DNA from: Chryseobacterium phocaeense
GTDB lineage: Bacteria > Bacteroidota > Bacteroidia > Flavobacteriales > Weeksellaceae
Assembly: GCF_900169075.1 (NCBI RefSeq)
Contig: NZ_LT827015.1
Location: 1,550,001-1,614,000 of the forward strand
DNA length: 64,000 nucleotides
Direction: 5' to 3'
The stretch's first letter is position 1. Every line of letters begins with the position of its first letter. Under the pieces are notes generated by a model. The model was not told the origin of the DNA. It was given only the letters and a program-made list of their open reading frames with translations, and searched no databases. Positions 8,589 to 16,014 of this stretch are shown one piece after another. The translations under genes and the position numbers were made by a program.

Positions 8589-9391
8589 GCTGTTTTCCTT
8601 ACCTTAGGCTTGGATTTCATGATCGCAAAATAAGAAGCTGTAAAAGCGGAAAGGCTTTGATATCCTGTCATGTAAGCGATCTGACTTAAAGTATACTGTC
8701 CGGTGTCGATCAGTTCGATGCTTTTCAGAATTCTTACCAGTTGATGATACTTTTGAAGGGTAATGCCGGTTTCATTTTTAAAAATTCTCTGAAGACTTCG
8801 GACTGACATTTTTGCTTTCTCAGCCAATAAATCAGTGTCCAGGCTATACTTAAAATTTGAATTAATATAAGTACAGACCGGAATAATTCTCACATCAGAA
8901 GGAACGGGAATTTCCAGATAACTGCTTTCCCTGCAGAAGTTCGGGAGACTCTTTAGAATGGCTTTAAAAAATAAATCCTGCTCCTCATCTTCCTGAATCA
9001 GCTGGTTCCATTTGGACGCATACAAAAGCATTTCTTTCAAAACAGGAGGAACGGCAAAAACCTGAACATCTTTATAAAAATCTTCCTCAAAAACCGTTTT
9101 AAACAGAAAGACCATTAAATTGACGGTCTTAGCTTCCGAAGTGATTCTGTGTGCTTTTCCCGAAGGAATCCAGATGACGTGATACTGCGGCACCAGATAG
9201 ATCTTCCGGTCGATATGGAAATACTGGTATCCTTCTTCTACAAAAGTGAGCTGGGCACGGTGATGGGCATGTTCATGATCGTCATGTTTCCAGTTTTTTT
9301 CACACCATACATAGGCTTCTTTTTCGATAGTATCCACAAACCGGCTGTCCTTTTGTTGGGTCAAGCCACATTTTAAAGTGTCGTTCTGCAT
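8585..9391 (-). CDS. AraC family transcriptional regulator with cupin sensor
   Basis: 268 residues: an N-terminal cupin-like ligand domain (about 30-110, with HAHHRAQLTFVEEGYQYF and IPSGKAHRI) and a C-terminal double helix-turn-helix AraC domain (about 175-265, with LLAEKAKMSVRSLQRIFKNETG and LSQIAYMTGYQSLSAFTASYF). It is divergent from the flavodoxin-RidA gene at 9459 with only 67 bases between starts, so that gene is the most likely target. Its 3' end overlaps the membrane protein gene by 4 bases. The ligand is unknown. Confidence 0.9.
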   Translation of the reverse strand: MQNDTLKCGLTQQKDSRFVDTIEKEAYVWCEKNWKHDDHEHAHHRAQLTFVEEGYQYFHIDRKIYLVPQYHVIWIPSGKAHRITSEAKTVNLMVFLFKTVFEEDFYKDVQVFAVPPVLKEMLLYASKWNQLIQEDEEQDLFFKAILKSLPNFCRESSYLEIPVPSDVRIIPVCTYINSNFKYSLDTDLLAEKAKMSVRSLQRIFKNETGITLQKYHQLVRILKSIELIDTGQYTLSQIAYMTGYQSLSAFTASYFAIMKSKPKVRKTA

Positions 9392-9426
9392 AGAATTTTT
9401 GGCAAATTTAATAAAAACGACAGTAT

Positions 9427-9434
9427 TAATTTTG
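9427..9434 (+). promoter_or_regulatory. Candidate -7 box for the flavodoxin-RidA gene
   Basis: TAATTTTG fits the Bacteroidota -7 consensus TAnnTTTG and lies 24 bases before the ATG at 9459. A TTTG at 9398-9401 is somewhat too far upstream to be an ideal -33 box. Confidence 0.45.
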
Positions 9435-9458
9435 TAAAGTAATATTTATCCATTTAAA

Positions 9459-10604
9459 ATGAAAAAACTAAGTACGGTTTTTGTATTAATCCTATTATTA
9501 AAAATCACCACCATCATGGCACAGGACAATAAAGCTAAAATATTGGTTCTCATCCATTCAGATAATGGAGGAACGTATGAACTGGCTAAAGAAATAGCAT
9601 CAGGGATCGAAAGCAACAAGACAGCTTCAGCAGTGATTAAGCTCGTAGAAGAATCTCAAAATCCCAGATTGAAAAATATTCCCATAGCGACAGCAGATGA
9701 GCTTCCATCGTATGACGGAATTGCTTTCGGATCACCGGTTTATTTTGGAAATATCAGTACCGGAATGAGCAGATTCTTATCCAAAACGGTTGATTTATGG
9801 ACGAATCACGCATTGGAAGGAATGCCCGCCACAGTTTTTATGTCAGCGGGAAGCGGAGCGGGTAAGGAACTGGCACTTCAGGCATTCTGGAATACATTAG
9901 CTGTTTACGGCATGGTGCTGGTATCCAATGGAATCAGGGGGACTGAAAACATTAATAAAGCAATTCCTCAGGGAAATTCAGTGTTGGGTGTAACAAGCAT
10001 GGCTTCCCTCAAAGACGTGGAAAGACCTACCAAAGACGAGCGTGGGCTGGCAGAACTTCAGGGTAGAAATTTTGCAAAAACAGCAATTGCCCTGAAAGGA
10101 ACATTTGCTAAAAAACAGAGCGTAGCAGCTACAGCACCGTCTTCTGAGGATATAGATCACATTCTGAAACAGAAAAAGATCGTGTTGCCGAAAGTTCCGC
10201 AGCCAGCCGGAAACTATAAGCCTTATGTACGTTCCGGAAACCTGGTATTTATCAATCAGGTGGCTTTAAAAGACGGTAAGATTTTAAATCCGGGAAAGCT
10301 GGGCGTTGACGTTAATGAAGAACAGGTAAAAGAGGCTACAAAAGCCACGATGCTTAATGTCATAGCTGTTTTAAAAGAAGCTGTGGATGGTGATCTGAAC
10401 CGCGTAAAACAATGTGTGCAGTTAACCGGAATTTTCAATACCAAAGATGATTACACCAAACATGCCGACCTGATGAATACGGCATCTGACCTTGCAGTAG
10501 AAGTTTTTGGAGAAAAGGGAAAACATGCCAGAGCGACCTTCGGGGCATCATCGGTTCCGGTGAACTCGTCAGTTGAAATACAGGCTGTTTTTGAAGTAGA
10601 GTAA
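9459..10604 (+). CDS. Secreted flavodoxin/NADPH-FMN-reductase-like domain fused to a RidA domain
   Basis: 381 residues in three parts. Residues 1-21 form a Sec signal peptide (MKKLSTVFVLILLL...IMAQ). Residues about 26-210 are a flavodoxin/WrbA-like fold with the phosphate-binding-like HSDNGGTYELAKEIASG, FGSPVYFGNIS and MSAGSGAG. Residues about 250-381 are a RidA/YjgF domain (PAGNYKPYVRSGNLVFINQ, RATFGASSVPVNSSVEIQAVFEVE). RidA enzymes hydrolyse reactive enamines/imines; the arginine usual in the active site is seen as ARATFGAS. A periplasmic RidA fused to a flavin-binding-like domain is unusual. It is divergent from an AraC regulator that may control it. Confidence 0.85.
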   Translation: MKKLSTVFVLILLLKITTIMAQDNKAKILVLIHSDNGGTYELAKEIASGIESNKTASAVIKLVEESQNPRLKNIPIATADELPSYDGIAFGSPVYFGNISTGMSRFLSKTVDLWTNHALEGMPATVFMSAGSGAGKELALQAFWNTLAVYGMVLVSNGIRGTENINKAIPQGNSVLGVTSMASLKDVERPTKDERGLAELQGRNFAKTAIALKGTFAKKQSVAATAPSSEDIDHILKQKKIVLPKVPQPAGNYKPYVRSGNLVFINQVALKDGKILNPGKLGVDVNEEQVKEATKATMLNVIAVLKEAVDGDLNRVKQCVQLTGIFNTKDDYTKHADLMNTASDLAVEVFGEKGKHARATFGASSVPVNSSVEIQAVFEVE

Positions 10605-10624
10605 AGATTCTACTAATTATACAC

Positions 10625-10697
10625 ATCTGCCTAATCTGTTCAATTCGCTAGAAACATTGAATCTCACGCGGATTGAGCAGATTAGGCAGATTTTTTA
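10625..10697. terminator. Bidirectional terminator-like hairpin with 20-bp arms
   Basis: ATCTGCCTAATCTGTTCAAT (10625-10644) pairs with 10672-10691, differing by one G-T wobble, and a T-run follows. It serves the flavodoxin-RidA gene and possibly the convergent MocR gene. The ATCTGC/AATCTG words recur in other gaps, so it may derive from a dispersed repeat. Confidence 0.75.
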
Positions 10698-10791
10698 TTG
10701 CATACATTATATTCGATTCAATAGGAACGGTTTTAATCCATCCTAAAAATGAAAAATTCCTGAGCTTTAGCCAAAATCTAAATGAACATCC

Positions 10792-12225
10792 TTATTCTGT
10801 CAGTCGTAACACATCAGAAATCGTCTGTATACTTTCTTCCAGCAGCTCTTCGGAAAGAGAGCCGTAGCTTAACCTGAATCCGTTGATAGTTTTGTCATAA
10901 CTGTACTGCTTCGGATGGATAATGTGGATGCTTTTCTCAATCAGCAGAGCAGTAACTTTATCCCAGTCTGATTTTTTTTTCGGAACAATCCAGAATGCAA
11001 GACCGCCTTCCGGAACAGCAAAATCAACAATGTCTTTCAAATGTTTTTCCAAAAGACTGAAAACAAAATCCCTTTTGTTTTTATAATGAACCGTCGCTTT
11101 TTTAATATGCTTTTTAACAGCTCCATCCTTGATCAGCTGCAAAACGGCCTGTTCCATAATCACATCTCCCTGAACATCAATTATCTTCCTTAAATCTCCG
11201 ATCTTTTGAATGAATTCGGGATCTTTGGAAGCAAGGTAACCGATTCTCAGTGCCGGAGCGACCACTTTACTCAGGGTGCCAATATAAACATAGTTTTGAA
11301 GTTCATTAAAGCTGGAAACCGGAAGGATAGGGCGGTAACCAAAATGGAATTCATTATCATAGTCGTCTTCAATAATAGTAATCCCGTACTGATTGGAAAG
11401 TTCAATGAGTTCGAGTCTTCGGGCAAGGCTTAAGGTAACCGTGGTAGGATACTGTCTGTGCGGAGTAATATATAAAGCTTTAATATTTTTATGCTGGGTT
11501 AAAAGCCTTTTGATATCTTCTACCCGGATCCCTTCATCATCTACCGTAACGGGAAGAAGCTCTGCGCCTGCGTATTCAAAAGCTTTCCATGCGGGCTTAT
11601 AGCCTGGATTTTCTACAATAATTGCGTCTCCGGCTTTGAGCAGACATTGAGCCGTCAGAAACATGGCCATCTGGCTTCCTCGGGTAATTGAAATTTCATG
11701 TTCGTTAATGTGCATGCCTCTCTGGTGATTCAGCATCTTTGCGATGGTTTTCCTGAATTCAGTATCTCCGTGCTCATTTCCGTAACCCATCATCTGCCAT
11801 CTGGCTTTCCGGTTGAATATCTGGCGGTATGCTCTGGCCAGTTCAGTTACGGGTGCTATTTTACTGTCCGGATGACCATCATCAAAATTAATGGTTGGCT
11901 TGTGAAGTATCGGCAGGCTTTCTTCAGTCTCCGGATTTCTGTTGTCCAGTTTTTCCTGCAGGACAGGAAGCTTTTCCGATACAAATATGCCTTTTCTTTC
12001 CCTGGAGATCACCCATTCTTCATTAAGGAGCACCTGATAGGCTTCTACAACGGTGTTTCTGTTGATTTTCAGCATCATTGCCAGGTTTCTGCTTCCCGGA
12101 AGTGCGTCGCCGGTCTTAAGCCTTCCGGAACGTATATCCGCGATAAAAGTGTCCGCAATCTGCAGATAGACCGCTTTTTCAAGCGTTTTATCTATTTCAA
12201 GTTCTAATTTCCAAGGTCGGAGCAT
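10792..12225 (-). CDS. MocR/PdxR-type GntR regulator with aminotransferase domain (1)
   Basis: 477 residues from the ATG at 12225; a TTG four codons upstream is less likely. An N-terminal GntR winged helix (about 10-75, KTGDALPGSRNLAMMLKINRNTVVEAYQVL) is joined to a fold-type I aminotransferase domain (about 105-475). PLP-site features are IIEDDYDNEFHFGYRPILP and the lysine in YIGTLSKVVAPALRIGYL. MocR proteins use PLP as a sensor and often control the gene divergent from them. Here that is the cupin/DapA-like/thioredoxin-like run, whose -7 box lies directly beside this gene's own. Confidence 0.93.
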   Translation of the reverse strand: MLRPWKLELEIDKTLEKAVYLQIADTFIADIRSGRLKTGDALPGSRNLAMMLKINRNTVVEAYQVLLNEEWVISRERKGIFVSEKLPVLQEKLDNRNPETEESLPILHKPTINFDDGHPDSKIAPVTELARAYRQIFNRKARWQMMGYGNEHGDTEFRKTIAKMLNHQRGMHINEHEISITRGSQMAMFLTAQCLLKAGDAIIVENPGYKPAWKAFEYAGAELLPVTVDDEGIRVEDIKRLLTQHKNIKALYITPHRQYPTTVTLSLARRLELIELSNQYGITIIEDDYDNEFHFGYRPILPVSSFNELQNYVYIGTLSKVVAPALRIGYLASKDPEFIQKIGDLRKIIDVQGDVIMEQAVLQLIKDGAVKKHIKKATVHYKNKRDFVFSLLEKHLKDIVDFAVPEGGLAFWIVPKKKSDWDKVTALLIEKSIHIIHPKQYSYDKTINGFRLSYGSLSEELLEESIQTISDVLRLTE

Positions 12226-12268
12226 CTGGACTACCAATTAATGTGAAAACTGAATCATTTAACCAGTC

Positions 12269-12287
12269 CAAATATAAGATAATTTTG
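12269..12287. promoter_or_regulatory. Back-to-back -7 boxes of the MocR and cupin genes
   Basis: On the minus strand TATATTTG (12276 to 12269) and on the plus strand TAATTTTG (12280-12287) both match TAnnTTTG and are only 3 bases apart. A regulator bound here would affect both transcripts. Confidence 0.5.
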
Positions 12288-12326
12288 TCATGCAATAGAG
12301 CAATAACAATTAAAATTTAAAGCATC

Positions 12327-12782
12327 ATGGACAAGAAAGATTTCAGTTCAAAAGATTTTCACGAAACATTTGCCAGACCAAAGTATGTGAAACCCAGTCA
12401 TCTGATTCATAAAAACGTTGAAAATGCCGGTGTTCACAATCAGTTTTCAACAGAAAGAAAGCACCCGGTTTTCTTCGTGGATCTTCCCAGCAAAAATGTA
12501 AGCATGACAATCGGAGGACTTACTCCGGGACAACAAACCAACAGACACCGCCACACCTATGAAACCGTATTATACGTGATCGAAGGAAAAGGATGGACAG
12601 AAGTAGAAGACGAGAGAGTATACTGGGAAGCTGGAGATGCCGTTTACATTCCTTCATGGGCATGGCACAAGCACCAGAACCTCAGCGATACGGAACCGGC
12701 AAAATACCTGGCCTGCGAAAATGCACCGCAGCTGCAGAACCTTGGAGTTGCCCTGAGAGAGGAAGAGGGAAGAGACCTTTAG
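12327..12782 (+). CDS. Cupin domain protein
   Basis: A single-domain 151-residue cupin. Motif 1 is seen as QTNRHRHTYETVLYVIEGKG (metal-binding His/His/Glu) and motif 2 as GDAVYIPSWAWHKHQN. It resembles gentisate-dioxygenase-like and other small metal cupins, but the substrate cannot be inferred. It is the first gene of a same-strand run with a DapA-family aldolase/lyase and a thioredoxin-like protein, divergent from a MocR regulator. This context suggests a small catabolic pathway for an amino- or keto-acid, as an inference only. Confidence 0.85.
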   Translation: MDKKDFSSKDFHETFARPKYVKPSHLIHKNVENAGVHNQFSTERKHPVFFVDLPSKNVSMTIGGLTPGQQTNRHRHTYETVLYVIEGKGWTEVEDERVYWEAGDAVYIPSWAWHKHQNLSDTEPAKYLACENAPQLQNLGVALREEEGRDL

Positions 12783-12783
12783 A

Positions 12784-12883
12784 GTTCAAGGGGGTCAAGG
12801 TTCAAAGTTCAAAGTTTAAAGTTGAATATGAAACGAATTTTCGATATTCCCTAATCCCTAATCCCTAATCCCTAATCCCTGAA
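12784..12883. repeat. Two adjacent heptamer arrays (GTTCAAA type and CCCTAAT type)
   Basis: GTTCAAA-like units occupy 12800-12827 (four units, two identical), and a related GTTCAAG is at 12784. Four perfect CCCTAAT units run 12849-12876, with a fifth diverged unit to 12883. The latter looks telomere-like by coincidence. The arrays fill the gap between the cupin and DapA-like genes. Confidence 0.8.
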
Positions 12884-12913
12884 CTCTATCACATTAATTT
12901 AAAACCTATAAAA

Positions 12914-13795
12914 ATGAAAAATGTTCCATTCAAAGGGATAATTGCGTACCCTATTACCCCTTTTGACCAGAATGAAAAAGTAGATATTCCTCTGTTTAAA
13001 AAGCTCGTGGAAAGGCTGATTGTTTCAGGAAGCCACGGAATAGCGCCGCTGGGAAGCACAGGTGTGATGCCTTATTTATCAGATGATGAAAAGGAAGCGA
13101 TCACCGAAGCATCCATCCAGCAGACCAACGGCAGGATTCCGACACTGGTAGGGGTATCCAATCTTACCACGGAAAAAACAATCCACCACGCCCGGTTTGC
13201 AGAAAAGGCAGGAGCAGATGCGGTGATGATCATTCCCATGAGCTACTGGAAGCTGACAGATGATGAAATCGTGGGCCATTATGATGCGGTAGCCGGCAAA
13301 ATTTCAATCCCGATCATGGCTTATAACAATCCGGCAACCAGCGGGGTAGATATGTCGCCGGCCCTTCTGAAAAGGCTTCTTGAAATCCCGAATGTCACTA
13401 TGATCAAGGAAAGCACGGGAGATATCCAGCGGATGCATTACCTGAGAAAAGAGCTTGGTGAGGAAACCGCTTTCTACAACGGTTCCAACCCTCTGGCATT
13501 AGCTGCCTTTACTGCCGGAGCGAGAGGATGGTGTACTGCCGCTCCTAACCTGATTCCAGAACTGAACGTGGATCTGTATAAAGCAGTGGAAACAGGAGAT
13601 CTGGAAAAAGCAAAGGATGTTTTCTACAGGCAGTTTGATCTGTTGAAATTTATTGTCAGTAAAGGTTTGCCCAGAGCAGTCAAAGCAGGCCTGAATATTT
13701 TAGGGGAAGATGGTGGGAATCTAAGAAGCCCTTTAAAGCCTTTAACTGAAAAAGAAACACAAGAACTAAAACATATTCTTACAAATCTTAATTAA
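12914..13795 (+). CDS. Dihydrodipicolinate synthase (DapA) family protein
   Basis: A 293-residue TIM-barrel lyase/aldolase. Family marks are AYPITPFDQNEKVD at the start, the GSTG pyruvate-binding-like stretch (PLGSTGVMPYL near 40), Tyr in MAYNNPATSG near 135 and the Schiff-base lysine in MIKESTGD near 160. The true biosynthetic dapA cannot be separated from sugar-acid or amino-acid lyases by sequence alone. Its operon with a cupin and a MocR regulator argues for a catabolic role rather than lysine biosynthesis. It ends 10 bases before the thioredoxin-like gene. Confidence 0.9.
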   Translation: MKNVPFKGIIAYPITPFDQNEKVDIPLFKKLVERLIVSGSHGIAPLGSTGVMPYLSDDEKEAITEASIQQTNGRIPTLVGVSNLTTEKTIHHARFAEKAGADAVMIIPMSYWKLTDDEIVGHYDAVAGKISIPIMAYNNPATSGVDMSPALLKRLLEIPNVTMIKESTGDIQRMHYLRKELGEETAFYNGSNPLALAAFTAGARGWCTAAPNLIPELNVDLYKAVETGDLEKAKDVFYRQFDLLKFIVSKGLPRAVKAGLNILGEDGGNLRSPLKPLTEKETQELKHILTNLN

Positions 13796-13805
13796 TTTAA
13801 ATCTT

Positions 13806-14039
13806 ATGAAAAAACCAGTTTTTTATCACGCAGGATGTTCCGTATGTGTAAGTGCAGAACATGATATCATTAACCTTATTGGTGCAGACAACGTAGAAAT
13901 TGTGCACCTTGGAAATGACAGAAGTAAAATTGAAGAAGCAGAAAGGGCAGGAGTAAAATCTGTACCGGCACTGGTAACCCCTAATGGAAATGTTCTGCAT
14001 ATCAATTTTGGAGCATCTATGGAGGATGTAAAGAAATAA
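13806..14039 (+). CDS. Thioredoxin/glutaredoxin-like small protein
   Basis: 77 residues with a CxxC redox site (C11-S-V-C14 in YHAGCSVCVSAE) directly after the first strand, followed by a helix and the cis-proline-like VKSVPALVTPNG. The length and motif match short thioredoxin-fold reductases. No signal peptide. It begins 10 bases after the DapA-like stop and is followed by a strong terminator, so it is the last gene of this operon. The partner protein is unknown. Confidence 0.82.
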   Translation: MKKPVFYHAGCSVCVSAEHDIINLIGADNVEIVHLGNDRSKIEEAERAGVKSVPALVTPNGNVLHINFGASMEDVKK

Positions 14040-14040
14040 A

Positions 14041-14086
14041 AAAACTCTCTGGCGGTTGAGGCATCTGAAGCCGCCAGAGAGTTTTT
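14041..14086 (+). terminator. Strong intrinsic terminator
   Basis: 15-bp perfect arms (14041-14055 with 14071-14085, core CTCTCTGGCGG) and a T-run, immediately after the thioredoxin-like gene. Confidence 0.9.
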
Positions 14087-14094
14087 ATGTTGTA

Positions 14095-14126
14095 AAAAGG
14101 CACTTCCGATTCCGGAAGCGCCTTTT
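14095..14126. terminator. Bidirectional terminator
   Basis: CTTCCG (14103-14108) pairs with CGGAAG (14113-14118). The stem is extended by GGC/GCC and by A-runs and T-runs on both sides. It most likely terminates the minus-strand PNPOx-like gene. Confidence 0.8.
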
Positions 14127-14129
14127 GTT

Positions 14130-14636
14130 TTATACGGTGGCATTACCTTCCACTCCGTCGGCATTGTTGGTTTTAATACCTGTGAGCGCTGAAGCCACAA
14201 AACTGAATAAACTGACCAGTTTTCCCGCTTTGGTATCCCAGTAATAGGTTTCTTTGGGTTCTACGCGGATAATGGTGACATCCGGATCATCTTTTCCGTC
14301 AAACCATGCTTTGGCCATGGGCGACCATTTTTCTTCAATGGTAGCTTTATCTTTGTAAACAGAGGCCTCGCCGTACACGGAAAGGTATTGGGAGTCACTG
14401 TTGTTCATAAAGAAAAGCTGAACCCTTCGGTCTTCTTTTATTTCAAAATTCTTGTTGCTGGTTCCGCTGCTGATGAACCATAGATTCCCGCTGTCGTCCG
14501 TTTCCTGCAGCGTCATAGGACGGGAATTTACCGGAACCGTCTCAAGTTCCGTACAAAACATACATATTCTTGCGTTTTGGGAGAGTTCCTGGATTTTTTT
14601 AATGGCTTCGATGTGGGTTAAATTCTGTGTTGACAT
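14130..14636 (-). CDS. Pyridoxamine 5'-phosphate oxidase family protein (general stress protein 26-like)
   Basis: 168 residues with the split-barrel flavin-binding fold. The elements CMFCTELETVPVNSRPMTLQETDDSGNLWFISS, RRVQLFFMNNSDSQYLSVYGEASV and the tail KETYYWDTKAGKLVSLFSF are typical of the stress protein 26-like branch, which binds FMN or FAD and has no proven PNP oxidase activity. It is monocistronic, between a bidirectional terminator and a 190-base gap. Flavin binding and a stress role are inferred from the family. Confidence 0.87.
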   Translation of the reverse strand: MSTQNLTHIEAIKKIQELSQNARICMFCTELETVPVNSRPMTLQETDDSGNLWFISSGTSNKNFEIKEDRRVQLFFMNNSDSQYLSVYGEASVYKDKATIEEKWSPMAKAWFDGKDDPDVTIIRVEPKETYYWDTKAGKLVSLFSFVASALTGIKTNNADGVEGNATV

Positions 14637-14829
14637 AATATTATATTTTATGGTGGTGAAAATTTTAAATGCTATTCTTTTTTGATTTTGAAAATCAATG
14701 TATTGCCTGTTAAAGCATTCAAAAACCTGACCAAACGGGGGGTTATGTGGTACACGAAGACAGAATTTTCCTTTATTAACCGTAACAGGCTGCCGTCACA
14801 CCTTTAAAATATTTTTATAATCAGCAACA

Positions 14830-15186
14830 TTATTTTCTGATCACTTCCTCAAGATCACTCCACGCACCGCCATTATATACATGCTTGAAGCCTCTGTCCT
14901 TTAAAATATGTTCAGCCTTTACACTTCGTAATCCGTGAGAGCATACGGTGATATAGGTTTTAGCAGAATCCAGTTCAATATATCTTTCCCTGATGGTTCC
15001 CAGAGACATATTAACAGATCCTTCAATATGTCCCGTTTTAAATTCACTTTCAGTTCGTACATCCAGAATAACGGCTCCTTTTCGGATAAGCTTTTCCAGA
15101 CCGTCATCTAAAGTCTGATACCTGTAAATCCGGTAAACAACGTAAATGGTAAGCACGATTCCACAAAAAAACATGAGGCTTTTCAT
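14830..15186 (-). CDS. Membrane-anchored rhodanese-like protein
   Basis: 118 residues. An N-terminal hydrophobic anchor (MKSLMFFCGIVLTIYVVYRI) is followed by a single rhodanese domain (about 28-115). The catalytic loop is C82-S-H-G-L-R-S, containing the sulfur-accepting cysteine, preceded by VILDVRTESEFKTGHIEGSVNM. It transfers sulfane sulfur or acts as a persulfide carrier. The start overlaps the upstream DUF3817 gene by 4 bases (ATGA), so the two are translationally coupled. It is the last gene of the TetR-linked operon. Confidence 0.88.
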   Translation of the reverse strand: MKSLMFFCGIVLTIYVVYRIYRYQTLDDGLEKLIRKGAVILDVRTESEFKTGHIEGSVNMSLGTIRERYIELDSAKTYITVCSHGLRSVKAEHILKDRGFKHVYNGGAWSDLEEVIRK

Positions 15187-15485
15187 AGCCTTTTTAAAAT
15201 TTTATAATCAATATAAAAGGTCCCGAAAGGAATAACACAGGCCAGCAAGACTTTCCAGGTGGTTTCCCGGAATTTCCACTTTTGCTCAACTCCTACACTT
15301 AATGTATTAAAAAGAAACAGCAGAAATAGGGTTCCGTGAATGGGGCCCATCATTTTCACAAGGGCAGGATTTCCAAACCCATACTTCATGGGAACTGCAA
15401 TGAAAACAAGAGTTAATAAGGAGATTCCTTCCAAAATAGCCAGAATTCTCAGGCGTCCGATTTTTGTTTTAAATAAATGCATCAT
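15183..15485 (-). CDS. DUF3817 family membrane protein
   Basis: 100 residues with three likely membrane segments (ILEGISLLTLVFIAVPMKY, IHGTLFLLFLFNTLSV, VLLACVIPFGTFYIDY). The GxxxPxxVKxxGPIHGxLF stretch is the DUF3817 signature. Function unknown. It starts 2 bases after the preceding gene's stop and is coupled by ATGA overlap to the rhodanese gene, placing it in the middle of a three-gene operon likely controlled by the TetR protein at 16015. Confidence 0.85.
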   Translation of the reverse strand: MMHLFKTKIGRLRILAILEGISLLTLVFIAVPMKYGFGNPALVKMMGPIHGTLFLLFLFNTLSVGVEQKWKFRETTWKVLLACVIPFGTFYIDYKILKRL

Positions 15486-15487
15486 AA

Positions 15488-15946
15488 TTATCTGAAATAA
15501 GGTCTGTTAACAAAAGGAGAGAATGGCCACGGGACCGCCATAAAAATAACCGCCAGGGCCATAGCAAAGCAGATGAGCATGGTTTTAAATTTTTCGGAGT
15601 CCGTATTTTTTCTTTTGGCAAACGCTGAGCCGATGGTGATCAGTACCACCGCAGTAATCATCAGCAAAATATGAATCAGGCCGAAGAAAAGAAGATCCAA
15701 AGATGCTTTGGCTTCACTGAAATTTTTCCAGAAATACTTTACGATCGGGCTTTTGGTATAAAGCAAAATGCCCAGGATCAGCTGAACATGGGCGATGGTT
15801 GCCGTCCAGTGGCGTACGCCGTTATCTGTTTTAGTAAATATCTTGTGATAAAAGTATCCTCTGCAGGATCTCCAGATGGCATACACAAGGCTTAACAGAA
15901 CAATCCACCGGAATAAAGAATGCAGAAACGTAAGGGTTTGGTACAT
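15488..15946 (-). CDS. Four-helix integral membrane protein (cytochrome-b-like in some annotations)
   Basis: The ATG at 15946 gives 152 residues starting MYQTLTFLHSLFRWIVL; a GTG six codons upstream is less likely. Four membrane segments are visible. Several histidines (H9 in FLHSLFRW, plus HWTATIAHVQLILG) sit at membrane faces, which is why relatives are sometimes called cytochrome b-like; haem binding is not established. It is the first gene after the TetR palindrome and is followed after 2 bases by the DUF3817 gene. Confidence 0.8.
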   Translation of the reverse strand: MYQTLTFLHSLFRWIVLLSLVYAIWRSCRGYFYHKIFTKTDNGVRHWTATIAHVQLILGILLYTKSPIVKYFWKNFSEAKASLDLLFFGLIHILLMITAVVLITIGSAFAKRKNTDSEKFKTMLICFAMALAVIFMAVPWPFSPFVNRPYFR

Positions 15947-15979
15947 GATGAAATTTTTGAACACCTCAAAGGTAAAACA

Positions 15980-16003
15980 AAAACATACTAATTAGTATGT
16001 TTT
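15980..16003. promoter_or_regulatory. Perfect 24-bp palindrome, probable TetR operator
   Basis: A fully self-complementary sequence with core ACATACTAATTAGTATGT. It lies 11 bases downstream of the tetR-like stop and 33 bases upstream of the membrane-protein ATG at 15946. Its size and symmetry are typical of TetR-family operators, so it probably controls the three-gene operon 15946-14830. Confidence 0.75.
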
Positions 16004-16014
16004 AATGAAAAAAA

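Noticed and set aside
11698..12207. Plus-strand ORF of 169 residues antisense to the MocR gene
   Set aside because: It lies entirely inside the MocR coding region, which has full domain support; composition is that of a shadow frame.
12849..12883. Telomere-like CCCTAAT repeats
   Set aside because: As a telomere this is excluded in a bacterial chromosome interior; it is one of several heptamer arrays in the window.
12914..13795. Biosynthetic dapA of the lysine pathway
   Set aside because: The operon context (cupin, MocR) fits a catabolic family member; sequence alone does not establish DHDPS activity.
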